Assembly: GCA_937960625.1 (NCBI GenBank)
Contig: CALGPD010000341.1
Coordinates: 1 to 19,196, forward strand
Source of the DNA: an uncultured Spirochaetia bacterium
GTDB taxonomy: Bacteria; Spirochaetota; CALGPD01
DNA: 19,196 bases
Reading direction: 5' to 3'
The notes under the pieces were generated by a model. That model did not search any database, had not been told where the DNA came from, and saw nothing but the letters and a program-made list of their open reading frames with translations. A program made the translations under genes and the position numbers. Positions within the stretch are counted from its first letter, which is position 1. Each line of letters starts with the position of its first letter. Below are positions 1 to 7,087 of this stretch, in pieces.

Positions 1-66
1 TGAATCCCTCTCCATCTGTGGGCAGTTTCTCTTAAAAAACGTTGTTCAAAACAAAACGGGGGATTT
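1..66. repeat. Left terminal inverted repeat (contig-end repeat copy)
   Basis: Positions 1-55 are identical to the reverse complement of 19142-19196. Position 56 differs (A here, C in the other copy), and positions 57-66 match again. The exact 55-base identity ending at a mismatch is typical of a shared node in a k=55 de Bruijn assembly, so the repeat probably continues outside the window. No target-site duplication or transposase can be seen. One frame is open from base 2 to a TAA at 104-106, but I do not recognise its product. Confidence 0.9.
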
Positions 67-124
67 ACTTAGGAGGATTTACGTTATGGACAACGAGAAC
101 ACTTAATAGAACAGAATGAAAACA

Positions 125-904
125 TTATAGTACAGGGAACTGCTCCACTTTTATTTTTTGCATGAACATTACAACAACGGGTATTAAACTAACGTAGAAT
201 AAAACATAAGCTGTTCTTTGAACATTTACTAAACCTGCAACGGGAAAAATTACTAAATATATGTTTACAGCCAAAAAAAAGAATAAAGCGTTGATTAAAA
301 CGGGGATGAAGATTTTCCGAGTTTTGTTAAAAACCTGAATAATTAAAGCAGTAATTATTGTCAGAAGAAAAACTATTACAAAATATAACGGATAGTTTTT
401 GCCGAACATTGAAAATAATATCAACCTCGGAGGATATTTAATATAAACAAGTATGGAATAAGGCATGATTAAAAAAAACAGAATCCGCCAGCTTAATCTT
501 TTATGAAAATTTATGCTTTGATCCGTTTCAATAAACAAACCTAAAAAAGACAGCAAGCCTATTAAAATCAGTTCCCTAACCGGTAGATGTATGTAAGACA
601 GCCTGATACTTAACGCGGGGAAAAAAACCAGAAAAAAAGTAAAAATAATAATAAAAGCGATTAATATATCAAACGCCGTTATCATACGTTCATCATCAAC
701 TGCATTCCTGAAATTAAACAAAGCCATAATTAAAAATACAAAAAACAATGCGGTATAGTTTATTAAAGAGCCTGCAAAAAAAGTAAAAATAGAACTCGCG
801 TTTGGGGAAAAATAAAATGAAAACACTCTGTTTAAAAACATACATATAATGAAAATGATTAAAAATATAAATCCTTTTTGGACATATTTATTTTGTAAAT
901 TCAT
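125..904 (-). CDS. Polytopic membrane protein of unknown function
   Basis: This 259-residue protein is almost entirely hydrophobic. About eight membrane segments can be seen, at roughly residues 10-30, 37-62, 78-98, 110-126, 138-155, 172-192, 199-221 and 231-249. Short basic loops separate some of them, such as the KTRK stretch near residue 195. I do not recognise a family and see no catalytic motif. The ATG start has a GAGG about 10 bases upstream on the minus strand. The gene lies 52 bases after the stop of the upstream STAS gene and runs the same way, so it may be the last gene of the minus-strand series. No terminator is visible between its stop and the window edge. Confidence 0.7.
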   Translation of the reverse strand: MNLQNKYVQKGFIFLIIFIICMFLNRVFSFYFSPNASSIFTFFAGSLINYTALFFVFLIMALFNFRNAVDDERMITAFDILIAFIIIFTFFLVFFPALSIRLSYIHLPVRELILIGLLSFLGLFIETDQSINFHKRLSWRILFFLIMPYSILVYIKYPPRLILFSMFGKNYPLYFVIVFLLTIITALIIQVFNKTRKIFIPVLINALFFFLAVNIYLVIFPVAGLVNVQRTAYVLFYVSLIPVVVMFMQKIKVEQFPVL

Positions 905-956
905 AAGTAGTATTCCTCAAGTTAAAAAATAAATAATTAAATTGGATTAGGTAAGC

Positions 957-1511
957 TTAACCGTTTTCATTCCGTTTTTTTTGTTCTTTTTCGATTTCTT
1001 TTTTTAAAGTCTCAGTAACGAGTTTAAACTGCTTTTTATTTTCTTGGCTCACATTTGACAATTCTTCGTGAGCTTGAAACATTAATATTGCATTTTCCAG
1101 CCTGTCAATATCTCGCATGATAAGTTCAGTTAAATGAATGTTTTCCGAGACCGGCATCTCTTCTGTAATGGTAAATACTTTAAGAAGCCCCATATTCTGC
1201 AGCACTTCTTCACAGTAAATGGAAGGCTTGGAAATAAGTATATGTTTGCTTAGAATATCTACACATTTTTTTTCAACAATTATTAATGTGCCTATAAAGG
1301 TTGAATCCATATACTTACAATCGGATAGATTTATAAAGATATTATGCTCGGTTGCACTTTCAAATTGCCCGACAATGTCAAAAATAAATTTCTTTAAGGT
1401 TGACGCAATCATCATTGTTGCTTCACCGGCTACGTAAATATAAACATTATTCTTGTCATAACCTACGGTAAGTGTAACGCGTTTTGCAGGATCGTTTTCG
1501 CCCATTTTCAT
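957..1511 (-). CDS. STAS-domain protein (anti-sigma-factor antagonist-like) with C-terminal helical tail
   Basis: This 184-residue protein has a STAS fold at about residues 10-118, followed by a charged helical tail (about 125-183) rich in Lys, Glu and Gln that could form a coiled coil. The signature after the third strand reads INLSDCKYMDSTFIGTL. Asp69-Ser70-Thr71 lines up with the DSS of Bacillus SpoIIAA, where the serine after Asp (Ser58) is phosphorylated by the SpoIIAB kinase. The glycine that normally follows is Phe72 here, so the switch loop is atypical. No anti-sigma kinase or phosphatase is present in the window. The start is uncertain: ATGs at 1511 and 1505 are both possible and neither has a good Shine-Dalgarno. 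A second STAS gene lies directly upstream. Confidence 0.8.
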   Translation of the reverse strand: MKMGENDPAKRVTLTVGYDKNNVYIYVAGEATMMIASTLKKFIFDIVGQFESATEHNIFINLSDCKYMDSTFIGTLIIVEKKCVDILSKHILISKPSIYCEEVLQNMGLLKVFTITEEMPVSENIHLTELIMRDIDRLENAILMFQAHEELSNVSQENKKQFKLVTETLKKEIEKEQKKRNENG

Positions 1512-1538
1512 TAACTTTTAGATTTATTTTTCTAGTTT

Positions 1539-1567
1539 ATTATAAAACATTGTGCATAATATTACAA
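1539..1567 (-). promoter_or_regulatory. Candidate sigma-70 promoter for the 957-1511 STAS gene
   Basis: Read on the minus strand, TTGTAA (1562-1567) is followed after 17 bases by a perfect TATAAT (1539-1544). The -35 box matches the consensus at four of six positions. This would give a 5' leader of about 20 bases before the ATG at 1511. Confidence 0.45.
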
Positions 1568-1594
1568 CATTAAACTTATAATTCATTATTAAAA

Positions 1595-2176
1595 CTAACC
1601 TTTTTGAATAAGGTCAACATTTCCATCCTGTTTTACGCTAAGAATTGATTTACAAAAGATACATTTAAATTTTCCCGGTTTAGAAAATTTAAGCATTTTT
1701 CCGCAGTTCGGACAAGATGTAGACAAAGGAAAACTTGCTGCTTTAGACGCTTCATTTGCTTGCTGATTTGCTTTTGATGCTTCCGCATCGGAACTTGCAC
1801 TTTTTTCAAGATCTTCTATTGCCGCTTCAACAGTTGGAAAAATTTTAAAAAAGTTTAAAAAACCTAATAATTTAAAAACTTCAAATACTTTTGGTATGAG
1901 ATTTACTAAAACCAAACTCCCGCTTTTAGGAAGTAATGCGCGGTTAAACGCTGTAAATGACCCGATTCCGGTTGAAGATACATAAGTTAAGCCGCTGCAA
2001 TCCATAATAATATGATGATAGCCTTTATTTATAATATCATTAACGTAATCCTGAAATGGTTTACTATTATAAGTATCAAGATAACCTACTAATTGTAGTG
2101 AGACATATTCCTTACTTCTTTTTATAACTGTTGGTGTTATTTTAATGGAGTCCCTAATATTAATCGCTTCCATCAT
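1595..2176 (-). CDS. STAS-domain protein fused to a C-terminal zinc ribbon
   Basis: This 193-residue protein has an N-terminal STAS domain (about residues 10-125), a low-complexity Ala/Ser/Lys linker (about 126-150) and a C-terminal CxxC-N13-CxxC zinc ribbon with Cys155, Cys158, Cys172 and Cys175. The switch motif is YVSSTGIGS: Ser68 lies at the position phosphorylated in SpoIIAA (Ser58), but the preceding Asp is replaced by Ser67. STAS domains of this type bind anti-sigma kinases or act in partner switching; the zinc ribbon suggests an added partner or nucleic-acid contact, which is inference. The start is well supported: AGGAG lies 5 bases before tandem ATGs. It sits 48 bases downstream of purB and may have its own weak promoter. 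Confidence 0.85.
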   Translation of the reverse strand: MMEAINIRDSIKITPTVIKRSKEYVSLQLVGYLDTYNSKPFQDYVNDIINKGYHHIIMDCSGLTYVSSTGIGSFTAFNRALLPKSGSLVLVNLIPKVFEVFKLLGFLNFFKIFPTVEAAIEDLEKSASSDAEASKANQQANEASKAASFPLSTSCPNCGKMLKFSKPGKFKCIFCKSILSVKQDGNVDLIQKG

Positions 2177-2191
2177 TTTCTCCTAAATTAA

Positions 2192-2221
2192 TGTATAACC
2201 ACATTATTATATAATCGTCAA
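2192..2221 (-). promoter_or_regulatory. Possible promoter for the STAS-zinc-ribbon gene
   Basis: On the minus strand TTGACG (2216-2221) is followed after 18 bases by TATACA (2192-2197), which gives a leader of about 10 bases before the ATG at 2176. It lies just after the purB stop, so the STAS genes could be transcribed separately from purB. The short leader and the 18-base spacer make this tentative. Confidence 0.35.
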
Positions 2222-2224
2222 CTA

Positions 2225-3664
2225 TTAAACTTTAATTACCGAGATTTTATCTTCTATTAATTTTTTTTCTTTTTTTATTATCGGGTCAATTTCCTTATTT
2301 ATAAAATTTATTACTTGAGACGAAGCTCTTCCGGTAAATCGTTCTGCTTTTAGTATATCGTTTATTATATTTTCGTCAAGTTTTATTCTTATATCATTAA
2401 CAATTTTTTTTATTAAATCATTATTTTTTCCGTCAATTTTAATTGACTTGGTAACTTTGTGGGAAATTTGCCGAATTATTTCATGAATCTCCTGTCTGCT
2501 GCCGCCTCTTTTTACTGCTTCCATCATTATGTCTTCGGTTGCCATAAAAGGAAGCTCCCTTTCAAGGTTCTTTTGTATCATCTTTTCATACACCACAATC
2601 CCGGATGCTATATTGTCATACAGCCGAAGTATACCGTCTAATGCAAGAAAACTCTCTTCAATTGCAATTCGCTTTATGGCTGAATCATCTAGAGTACGTT
2701 CAAGCCATTGAGTAGCTTGTGTATGCGATGCATTCAACGCGTTATTAATAACGTATCTGGACAACGAATTTATCCTTTCGGACCGCATTGGATTTCTTTT
2801 ATACGGCATGGCTGAGGAGCCTACTTGTTTGTTTTCAAAAGGTTCTTCAAGTTCCTTTAAATGCATCAATAGACGCATATCATTGGCAAACTTTGACGCG
2901 GACTGAGCGATTCCTGATAGTATGGACAAAATCTGATAATCAATTTTTCTTGAATAAGTTTGCCCGGTTACAGGTAAAGCATTGGGAAAACCCATTTTTT
3001 CAGTTACTATGTTTTCAAGTTTATCAATTTTACTCTCATCTCCGTTAAAAAGTTTCATGAAACTTGCCTGTGTGCCCGTTGTTCCTTTAACTCCTCTTAG
3101 AGGCAATTCTTTTAACCTGTGTTCAAGGTCATGATAATCCAGTAACAAATCCTGAAGCCAAAGACAAGCTCTTTTACCCACAGTTGTTAACTGCGCAGGC
3201 TGAAAATGAGTAAAACCTAGGCATGGAATGTGCTTATTATCAAGAGCAAAATTCTTTAATTTATTTATAACATTTACAAGGTGTTTTTTTATTAATAACA
3301 ATGCTTGATGGTATTGAACAATATTTCCGTTATCCATTACAAAAGCGCTTGTTGCACCGAGGTGTATTATGGGTTTAGCTGATTTTGCAAAATCTCCAAA
3401 ACCATGTATATGAGCAATTACTTCATGCCTTGTTTCTTTTTCATATTCGGAAATTTTATCCCAATCGAAATTTGAAATATTATCTTCCATGTCTTTTATT
3501 TGCCCGGAAGAAATTTCCAAACCGCATTCTTTTTCCCCTGACGCTAAAGCAATCCAGAGTTTACGCCAAATCATATATTTATTCTCAGGTGAGAATATAT
3601 AAGACATTTCTCTTGAAGAATACCTTTGAGTTAATGGACTTGTAAATTTATCTTTTTCATTCAA
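2225..3664 (-). CDS. purB: Adenylosuccinate lyase, animal-like type
   Basis: PurB splits SAICAR to AICAR plus fumarate and adenylosuccinate to AMP plus fumarate in purine synthesis. The 479-residue length and the blocks HFQPAQLTTVGKR (His153 of the general-acid region), GVKGTTGTQASF and GSSAMPYKRNPMRSER (Ser283/Ser284 in the flexible catalytic loop) identify it. Compared from memory with human ADSL, these blocks are nearly identical and the N-terminus (SPL..RY.S.EM) also aligns, so it belongs to the eukaryote-like branch and not to the shorter Bacillus type. The start is a TTG at 3664: the first in-frame ATG (Met20) would remove that conserved N-terminal block. The Shine-Dalgarno is weak. It lies 31 bases after the TPR lipoprotein gene and is probably co-transcribed with it. 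Confidence 0.96.
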   Translation of the reverse strand: MNEKDKFTSPLTQRYSSREMSYIFSPENKYMIWRKLWIALASGEKECGLEISSGQIKDMEDNISNFDWDKISEYEKETRHEVIAHIHGFGDFAKSAKPIIHLGATSAFVMDNGNIVQYHQALLLIKKHLVNVINKLKNFALDNKHIPCLGFTHFQPAQLTTVGKRACLWLQDLLLDYHDLEHRLKELPLRGVKGTTGTQASFMKLFNGDESKIDKLENIVTEKMGFPNALPVTGQTYSRKIDYQILSILSGIAQSASKFANDMRLLMHLKELEEPFENKQVGSSAMPYKRNPMRSERINSLSRYVINNALNASHTQATQWLERTLDDSAIKRIAIEESFLALDGILRLYDNIASGIVVYEKMIQKNLERELPFMATEDIMMEAVKRGGSRQEIHEIIRQISHKVTKSIKIDGKNNDLIKKIVNDIRIKLDENIINDILKAERFTGRASSQVINFINKEIDPIIKKEKKLIEDKISVIKV

Positions 3665-3695
3665 AACAAATTCTACCGCTATAAAATTAATTTAG

Positions 3696-4085
3696 TTAGT
3701 CAACATATGAACTTCTTTTATGGGAATCGCCTTTTTTAATTTTAATGATCATTCTGGCAGCAAGAATTCTGGGGGCTCTTATACTATGTTCATCGAGAAC
3801 AACGCGAAAAGCTTTTAAAGCCTTTTCTTTATCACCCAAATGAAAATAGCAAAAACCGATTTCATAGTCACACCACGCTTTATACTTATCCGCGCTCGGA
3901 AAAGTCTTTTTTATCTCCTGAAAAGTTTTAATAGCTTTTTTGTACTGCCCTTTTACATAAAGGTCAATACCTTTATCATACATTCCTTTAGGAGTATTTA
4001 AATTACGGTAAATCTTATAGTTTTTTACACACCCAGTAGATATTGCAAAAACTAAAATTAAAAAAAATACTTTTTTGTTAAACAT
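3696..4085 (-). CDS. Small TPR-containing lipoprotein
   Basis: This 129-residue protein begins with a lipoprotein signal peptide: basic MFNKK, a hydrophobic stretch, then the lipobox-like STGC with the acylated residue expected at Cys19. The mature part holds two tetratricopeptide-like helical pairs, at about residues 35-63 (YDKGIDLYVKGQYKKAIKTF) and 72-103 (DYEIGFCYFHLGDKEKALKAF). This architecture recalls periplasmic TPR adaptors such as BamD or YbgF, but the protein is much shorter than BamD and I do not assign that role. It lies 17 bases downstream of the small cysteine protein and 31 bases upstream of purB, in the same direction, which suggests one transcript. The Shine-Dalgarno is weak. 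Confidence 0.85.
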   Translation of the reverse strand: MFNKKVFFLILVFAISTGCVKNYKIYRNLNTPKGMYDKGIDLYVKGQYKKAIKTFQEIKKTFPSADKYKAWCDYEIGFCYFHLGDKEKALKAFRVVLDEHSIRAPRILAARMIIKIKKGDSHKRSSYVD

Positions 4086-4102
4086 ATGTGATTGTTACCC
4101 GT

Positions 4103-4408
4103 TTAATTAATTGTTGATACGTCTTCTTTATAAATTTCATCTTTAATCGGAAGACTTTTTCTTAGGTCTTTGAGAAAACTTTTCAATTCTCCCATAGCAT
4201 CGTATTTTTCACATGTTTCCATTGTACGGCGCGCTACGGTAAAATATTTGTAAAGTTTTTCTTCTCCTAATTTCTTTTTCCATTTCTTTTCTTGACAACG
4301 AATCCTGAGCACATACTGATTATTAATGCCCGTTCTTTCTTTGATTAACACACAATTAGCACAATTAGCGCAATAAATTTTTTCTTTTTTAGATGATTTT
4401 TCTGCCAT
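4103..4408 (-). CDS. Small cysteine-cluster protein of unknown function
   Basis: This 101-residue, Lys-rich protein has an N-terminal cluster YCANCANC (Cys13, Cys16, Cys19) plus Cys38 and Cys66. The spacing suggests a metal site, perhaps zinc, but it is not a standard zinc ribbon and I do not recognise a named family. The C-terminal part is helical and charged. It is the first gene of the minus-strand series, directly behind a good promoter at 4458-4486, and is followed by the TPR lipoprotein after 17 bases. A GGGA about 10 bases before the ATG serves as a modest Shine-Dalgarno. Confidence 0.75.
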   Translation of the reverse strand: MAEKSSKKEKIYCANCANCVLIKERTGINNQYVLRIRCQEKKWKKKLGEEKLYKYFTVARRTMETCEKYDAMGELKSFLKDLRKSLPIKDEIYKEDVSTIN

Positions 4409-4457
4409 AAATATATTCCCATATTGAAGTAGACGAAAATTGTTGACAACGAATGAA

Positions 4458-4486
4458 ATAATATATTAGCCATATTAAATAGTCAA
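4458..4486 (-). promoter_or_regulatory. Sigma-70 promoter for the 4408-to-125 gene series
   Basis: On the minus strand TTGACT (4481-4486) is followed after exactly 17 bases by TATTAT (4458-4463). Transcription should start near 4451, giving a leader of about 43 bases before the ATG at 4408. Both boxes match the consensus at five of six positions. Confidence 0.7.
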
Positions 4487-4704
4487 GAAAAACTTAATAT
4501 ATATTTAATATAACTTTCAGTGATAAGGTAAACAGTAATTATTTAAACGTTTTTACTCATATAAAGAAATAATATTTTTTATTTCCGGTAAATCTGAATA
4601 TATTTTATTTTATCTTACTAATTTTTAGAAAAACGAAAAAAAAATCTTTAATATTTGATATTTAGGTTTTTTTTCCGATTAATAATATAGAGAAAAACTT
4701 TTTA

Positions 4705-4732
4705 TTGACTTTGGAGTATTTTCGACTATAAT
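4705..4732 (+). promoter_or_regulatory. Sigma-70 promoter for the CNB-domain gene
   Basis: TTGACT (4705-4710), a 16-base spacer and a perfect TATAAT (4727-4732). The expected start of transcription, about 7 bases after the -10 box, is near 4739. That is only a few bases before the TTG start codon at 4743, so the transcript would be nearly leaderless. Confidence 0.75.
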
Positions 4733-4742
4733 ATAAAGTTAA

Positions 4743-6002
4743 TTGAAACCGGGTATAGTACTATTGGCTGAAAAATCTTTACAACTAACAACTGCAAATT
4801 ATAACAAAGGCACCTGGATAATGATTGAAGGAAAAAAAGATGCTGACGCTTTCTTCATTATCAGAAAAGGTTCGGTGCGCCTTGTGAAAGAAAATGAAAG
4901 TGTTGTCGAAGAACACGGAAGTGATATGTTAAAACCCGGAGATTTCTTCGGTGTTATTTCATGTATGAGCGGGCATCCGCGTATTGAATCCGCGGTCGCG
5001 CTTTCAGATGTGTCCTTAATTGTTGTAAAAAAGAATCAATTCGGAGTTTTAATTCAAAAAAATGCTCCTATAGCATTAAAAATTATACGAAGTTTCAGTC
5101 AAAGATTAAGAATATTTGATGAAGCTTTAACTAAATTAAGCTTTCAACAATCTATTGAATCAACTCCAAAAGAACTATACAATATAGCACTTTATTATTT
5201 AAACGCAAAAAATAACAATCTATCTGTTTATCCTTTTTATAAAGTATTAAAACTCGTTAAAGATGATATGGAACTGGTTGATAAAGCTAAAAGAAAATTT
5301 GAAGGCTTAAAAAAATACGCAAGGGAAGCTTTAAACCTTGACCAGCCAAAAGAAGGTTTTTCAAGAACTTTCGCCCATAATACATTTGTTTTTTGTGAAC
5401 ATGAACCGGGCAACGAGTTATACATCATTCAGTCAGGTAAAGTTAAAATAACGAAAATCGTTGCTGAAAAAGAAGTAATGCTCGCTGTTTTAAACCCCGG
5501 CGACATTTTCGGGGAAATGGCAATATTAGATAATAAACCAAGAAGCGCGAGCGCAATTGCAGAAGGTACAGTTACCATGTTCGCTGTAAACAGGCAGAAC
5601 TTTGAAGGAATGGTAACCAAACAGCCCCAACTTGCGACAAAGCTTATTACACTGCTCGCAGAACGTATATGGCTGATTTACCGCCAGCTTGCAAACATAT
5701 TACTAAAAGACCCTACAGGGCGTTTATACGATACCCTGCTGACCCAGTTATTAAAACACAAAATTGAAATTAGAAAAGCCGCGAAGCATATATTTGATTT
5801 CGGGCTGTCAGACCTTCTTAAAATGACCGGGCTTGATCCCGTATCTCACAGAGATGCCGCGGAACCAATAATTAAATCGAGTAAATTTAAGGTTGGCGAA
5901 GGCGGTAAAATTCAGTGCAACGATATTGAAGAAATTCAAAAACAGGTTAATTACTATAAAAAAATGCAGCAAATGGAACAAAAACGTCAAAAGAAAAAGT
6001 AA
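4743..6002 (+). CDS. Protein with two cyclic-nucleotide-binding domains and a Crp-like C-terminus
   Basis: This 419-residue protein has two CNB (Crp-type) domains, at about residues 18-122 and 207-312, joined by a helical linker. The second has a canonical phosphate-binding cassette: PGDIFGEMAILDNKPRSASA with Gly257-Glu258 and Arg267. In the first, PGDFFGVISCMSGHPR, the glutamate is replaced by Val71, so it may not bind ligand. The tail (about 325-395, LSDLLKMTGLDPVSHRDA and GKIQCNDIEEI) looks like a Crp-type winged helix, suggesting DNA binding; it ends in a Lys/Gln-rich tail. From memory it resembles spirochaete proteins. The next in-frame ATG (4821) lies inside the first CNB domain, so the start must be TTG at 4743 or TTG at 4764. 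Neither has a good Shine-Dalgarno. Confidence 0.88.
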   Translation: MKPGIVLLAEKSLQLTTANYNKGTWIMIEGKKDADAFFIIRKGSVRLVKENESVVEEHGSDMLKPGDFFGVISCMSGHPRIESAVALSDVSLIVVKKNQFGVLIQKNAPIALKIIRSFSQRLRIFDEALTKLSFQQSIESTPKELYNIALYYLNAKNNNLSVYPFYKVLKLVKDDMELVDKAKRKFEGLKKYAREALNLDQPKEGFSRTFAHNTFVFCEHEPGNELYIIQSGKVKITKIVAEKEVMLAVLNPGDIFGEMAILDNKPRSASAIAEGTVTMFAVNRQNFEGMVTKQPQLATKLITLLAERIWLIYRQLANILLKDPTGRLYDTLLTQLLKHKIEIRKAAKHIFDFGLSDLLKMTGLDPVSHRDAAEPIIKSSKFKVGEGGKIQCNDIEEIQKQVNYYKKMQQMEQKRQKKK

Positions 6003-6406
6003 TCCGTTTCTTTCTTTCAATTATCCGGCTTTTATTAAATCAAGGAAAAAAATCTGCTCCACTAAATTATAAACTAAAATACATTGCCTTAATAATCAGA
6101 TTAATTTTCAACAAAAAAAAGCATATATGATTTTGGTTTTAACACAGCCTTAAATCAGACCTAAATTTAAAAATATATTACTTTATTAAGCTTCTACTGT
6201 CAAGAAGCAAATAAACGGACAAACATAACTGTAATTCACTATATATTTAATTTTCCTGCTTTAAAATCATAAAGTAATTGAAAGCAGATTGTTTCCATCT
6301 ATGATATTTTCTCTTCCAAAATATGAATAATAATATCTTTTTTGAAAAAAGGTTGATTTAAATTTTGATATCTATATAATGTAAAAAAAATATGGTTAAA
6401 ACATAG
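6003..6406. other. 404-base intergenic region, mostly unassigned
   Basis: No ORF or RNA gene is evident. The region holds two weak inverted repeats: GCTTCT (6190-6195) with AGAAGC (6203-6208), and CTGCTTT (6256-6262) with AAAGCAG (6281-6287). Neither is followed by a T-run that would make a clear terminator for the CNB gene. The last 60 bases carry the promoter of the flavoprotein gene. Confidence 0.6.
6353..6380 (+). promoter_or_regulatory. Sigma-70 promoter for the flavoprotein gene
   Basis: TTGATT (6353-6358), a 16-base spacer and a perfect TATAAT (6375-6380). The predicted start near 6387 leaves a leader of about 20 bases before the ATG at 6407. Confidence 0.6.
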
Positions 6407-7087
6407 ATGAATACATTGGTTATAAACTCAAGTTTAAACGGTAAAAAAGGATATATTGAACATATATTAAACTGGATAAAAAAAGAGTTTAATGAAAATG
6501 AAATTACAACGCGTTATACTAAAGATGATAGAATAGGAAATTGCAGGGGATGTAGAAACTGTACGTTTCAAGCAAAAGGTAATTGCCCAATAACAGACAG
6601 CATGGCTATTTACCAGCGTTATATGAAAAATTCCGATTTAATAATTATTGGCGCCCCGATTTATGCAAATTTTATATCAGCAAAATTAAAAACCTTTTTC
6701 GAGCGGTTAAGGCCTATGATATCCGGTAAATACGGATATAATTCTCACGGGCATTTTTCATGTAAATCCAGAGAAGATGTAAAGTATAATATACTCGTTG
6801 TATCTATATGCGGTTTTCCCGAAATAGAAAATTTCGAGCCCGCAAGAATCTTTTTTGAAACACTTTTTGAAAGATTTGAATTTTTTAAAAATGCCGGGGG
6901 AATTTTTATTCCTGCGTTTCCATTTATAAAAGATAAAAAACCTGAACTGCTTGACGAAATTAAAAAAGAAATTAAATCTCAAATCAACAAGGTAAAAAAA
7001 GGCCAAAAAGCTTTTTTATATAAAGAATGGGTTTCACATCAGGAATACGAAAATTATTTAAAAGAAACGAAGTTTTTTCAGAAATAA
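6407..7087 (+). CDS. Flavodoxin-fold FMN-dependent reductase, NADPH:FMN reductase type
   Basis: This 226-residue protein has the flavodoxin-like layout of NADPH-dependent FMN reductases. A first beta-strand leads into a phosphate-binding loop (LVINSSLNGKKG, residues 4-15). A second block, GAPIYANFISAKLKTFFERL (82-101), matches the SPIY..s.saqlK.f.dR motif that lies over the isoalloxazine ring. Between them is a cysteine-rich loop, NCRGCRNCTFQAKGNC (Cys46, 49, 52, 60), as in reductases with a CxxC..C insertion. That spacing could hold an iron-sulfur cluster or simply be redox active; I cannot tell. The electron acceptor is unknown. Its stop overlaps the convergent recD2 3' end by 10 bases. It has its own promoter but a weak Shine-Dalgarno. 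Confidence 0.85.
   Translation: MNTLVINSSLNGKKGYIEHILNWIKKEFNENEITTRYTKDDRIGNCRGCRNCTFQAKGNCPITDSMAIYQRYMKNSDLIIIGAPIYANFISAKLKTFFERLRPMISGKYGYNSHGHFSCKSREDVKYNILVVSICGFPEIENFEPARIFFETLFERFEFFKNAGGIFIPAFPFIKDKKPELLDEIKKEIKSQINKVKKGQKAFLYKEWVSHQEYENYLKETKFFQK

Larger units (their letters stand above)
4409..4742. other. Divergent intergenic region with two outward promoters
   Basis: These 334 bases separate the minus-strand series from the plus-strand CNB gene. Each edge holds a recognisable sigma-70 promoter, at 4458-4486 (minus) and 4705-4732 (plus). Between them, at about 4490-4700, the sequence is very AT-rich with A and T runs. I see no ORF of note, RNA gene or convincing dyad there. Confidence 0.7.

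Noticed and set aside
2..106. Open reading frame running in from the left edge to a TAA at 104-106, including an AGGAGG (71-76) and an ATG (86) with only six codons.
   Set aside because: The first 66 bases are a dispersed repeat, the product is not recognisable, and the right-hand copy diverges after the repeat. It may be the end of a repeated gene, but there is not enough sequence to support a call.
6190..6287. Two short inverted repeats as terminators of the CNB gene.
   Set aside because: The stems are only 6-7 bases, the second loop is 18 bases, and neither is followed by a T-run.
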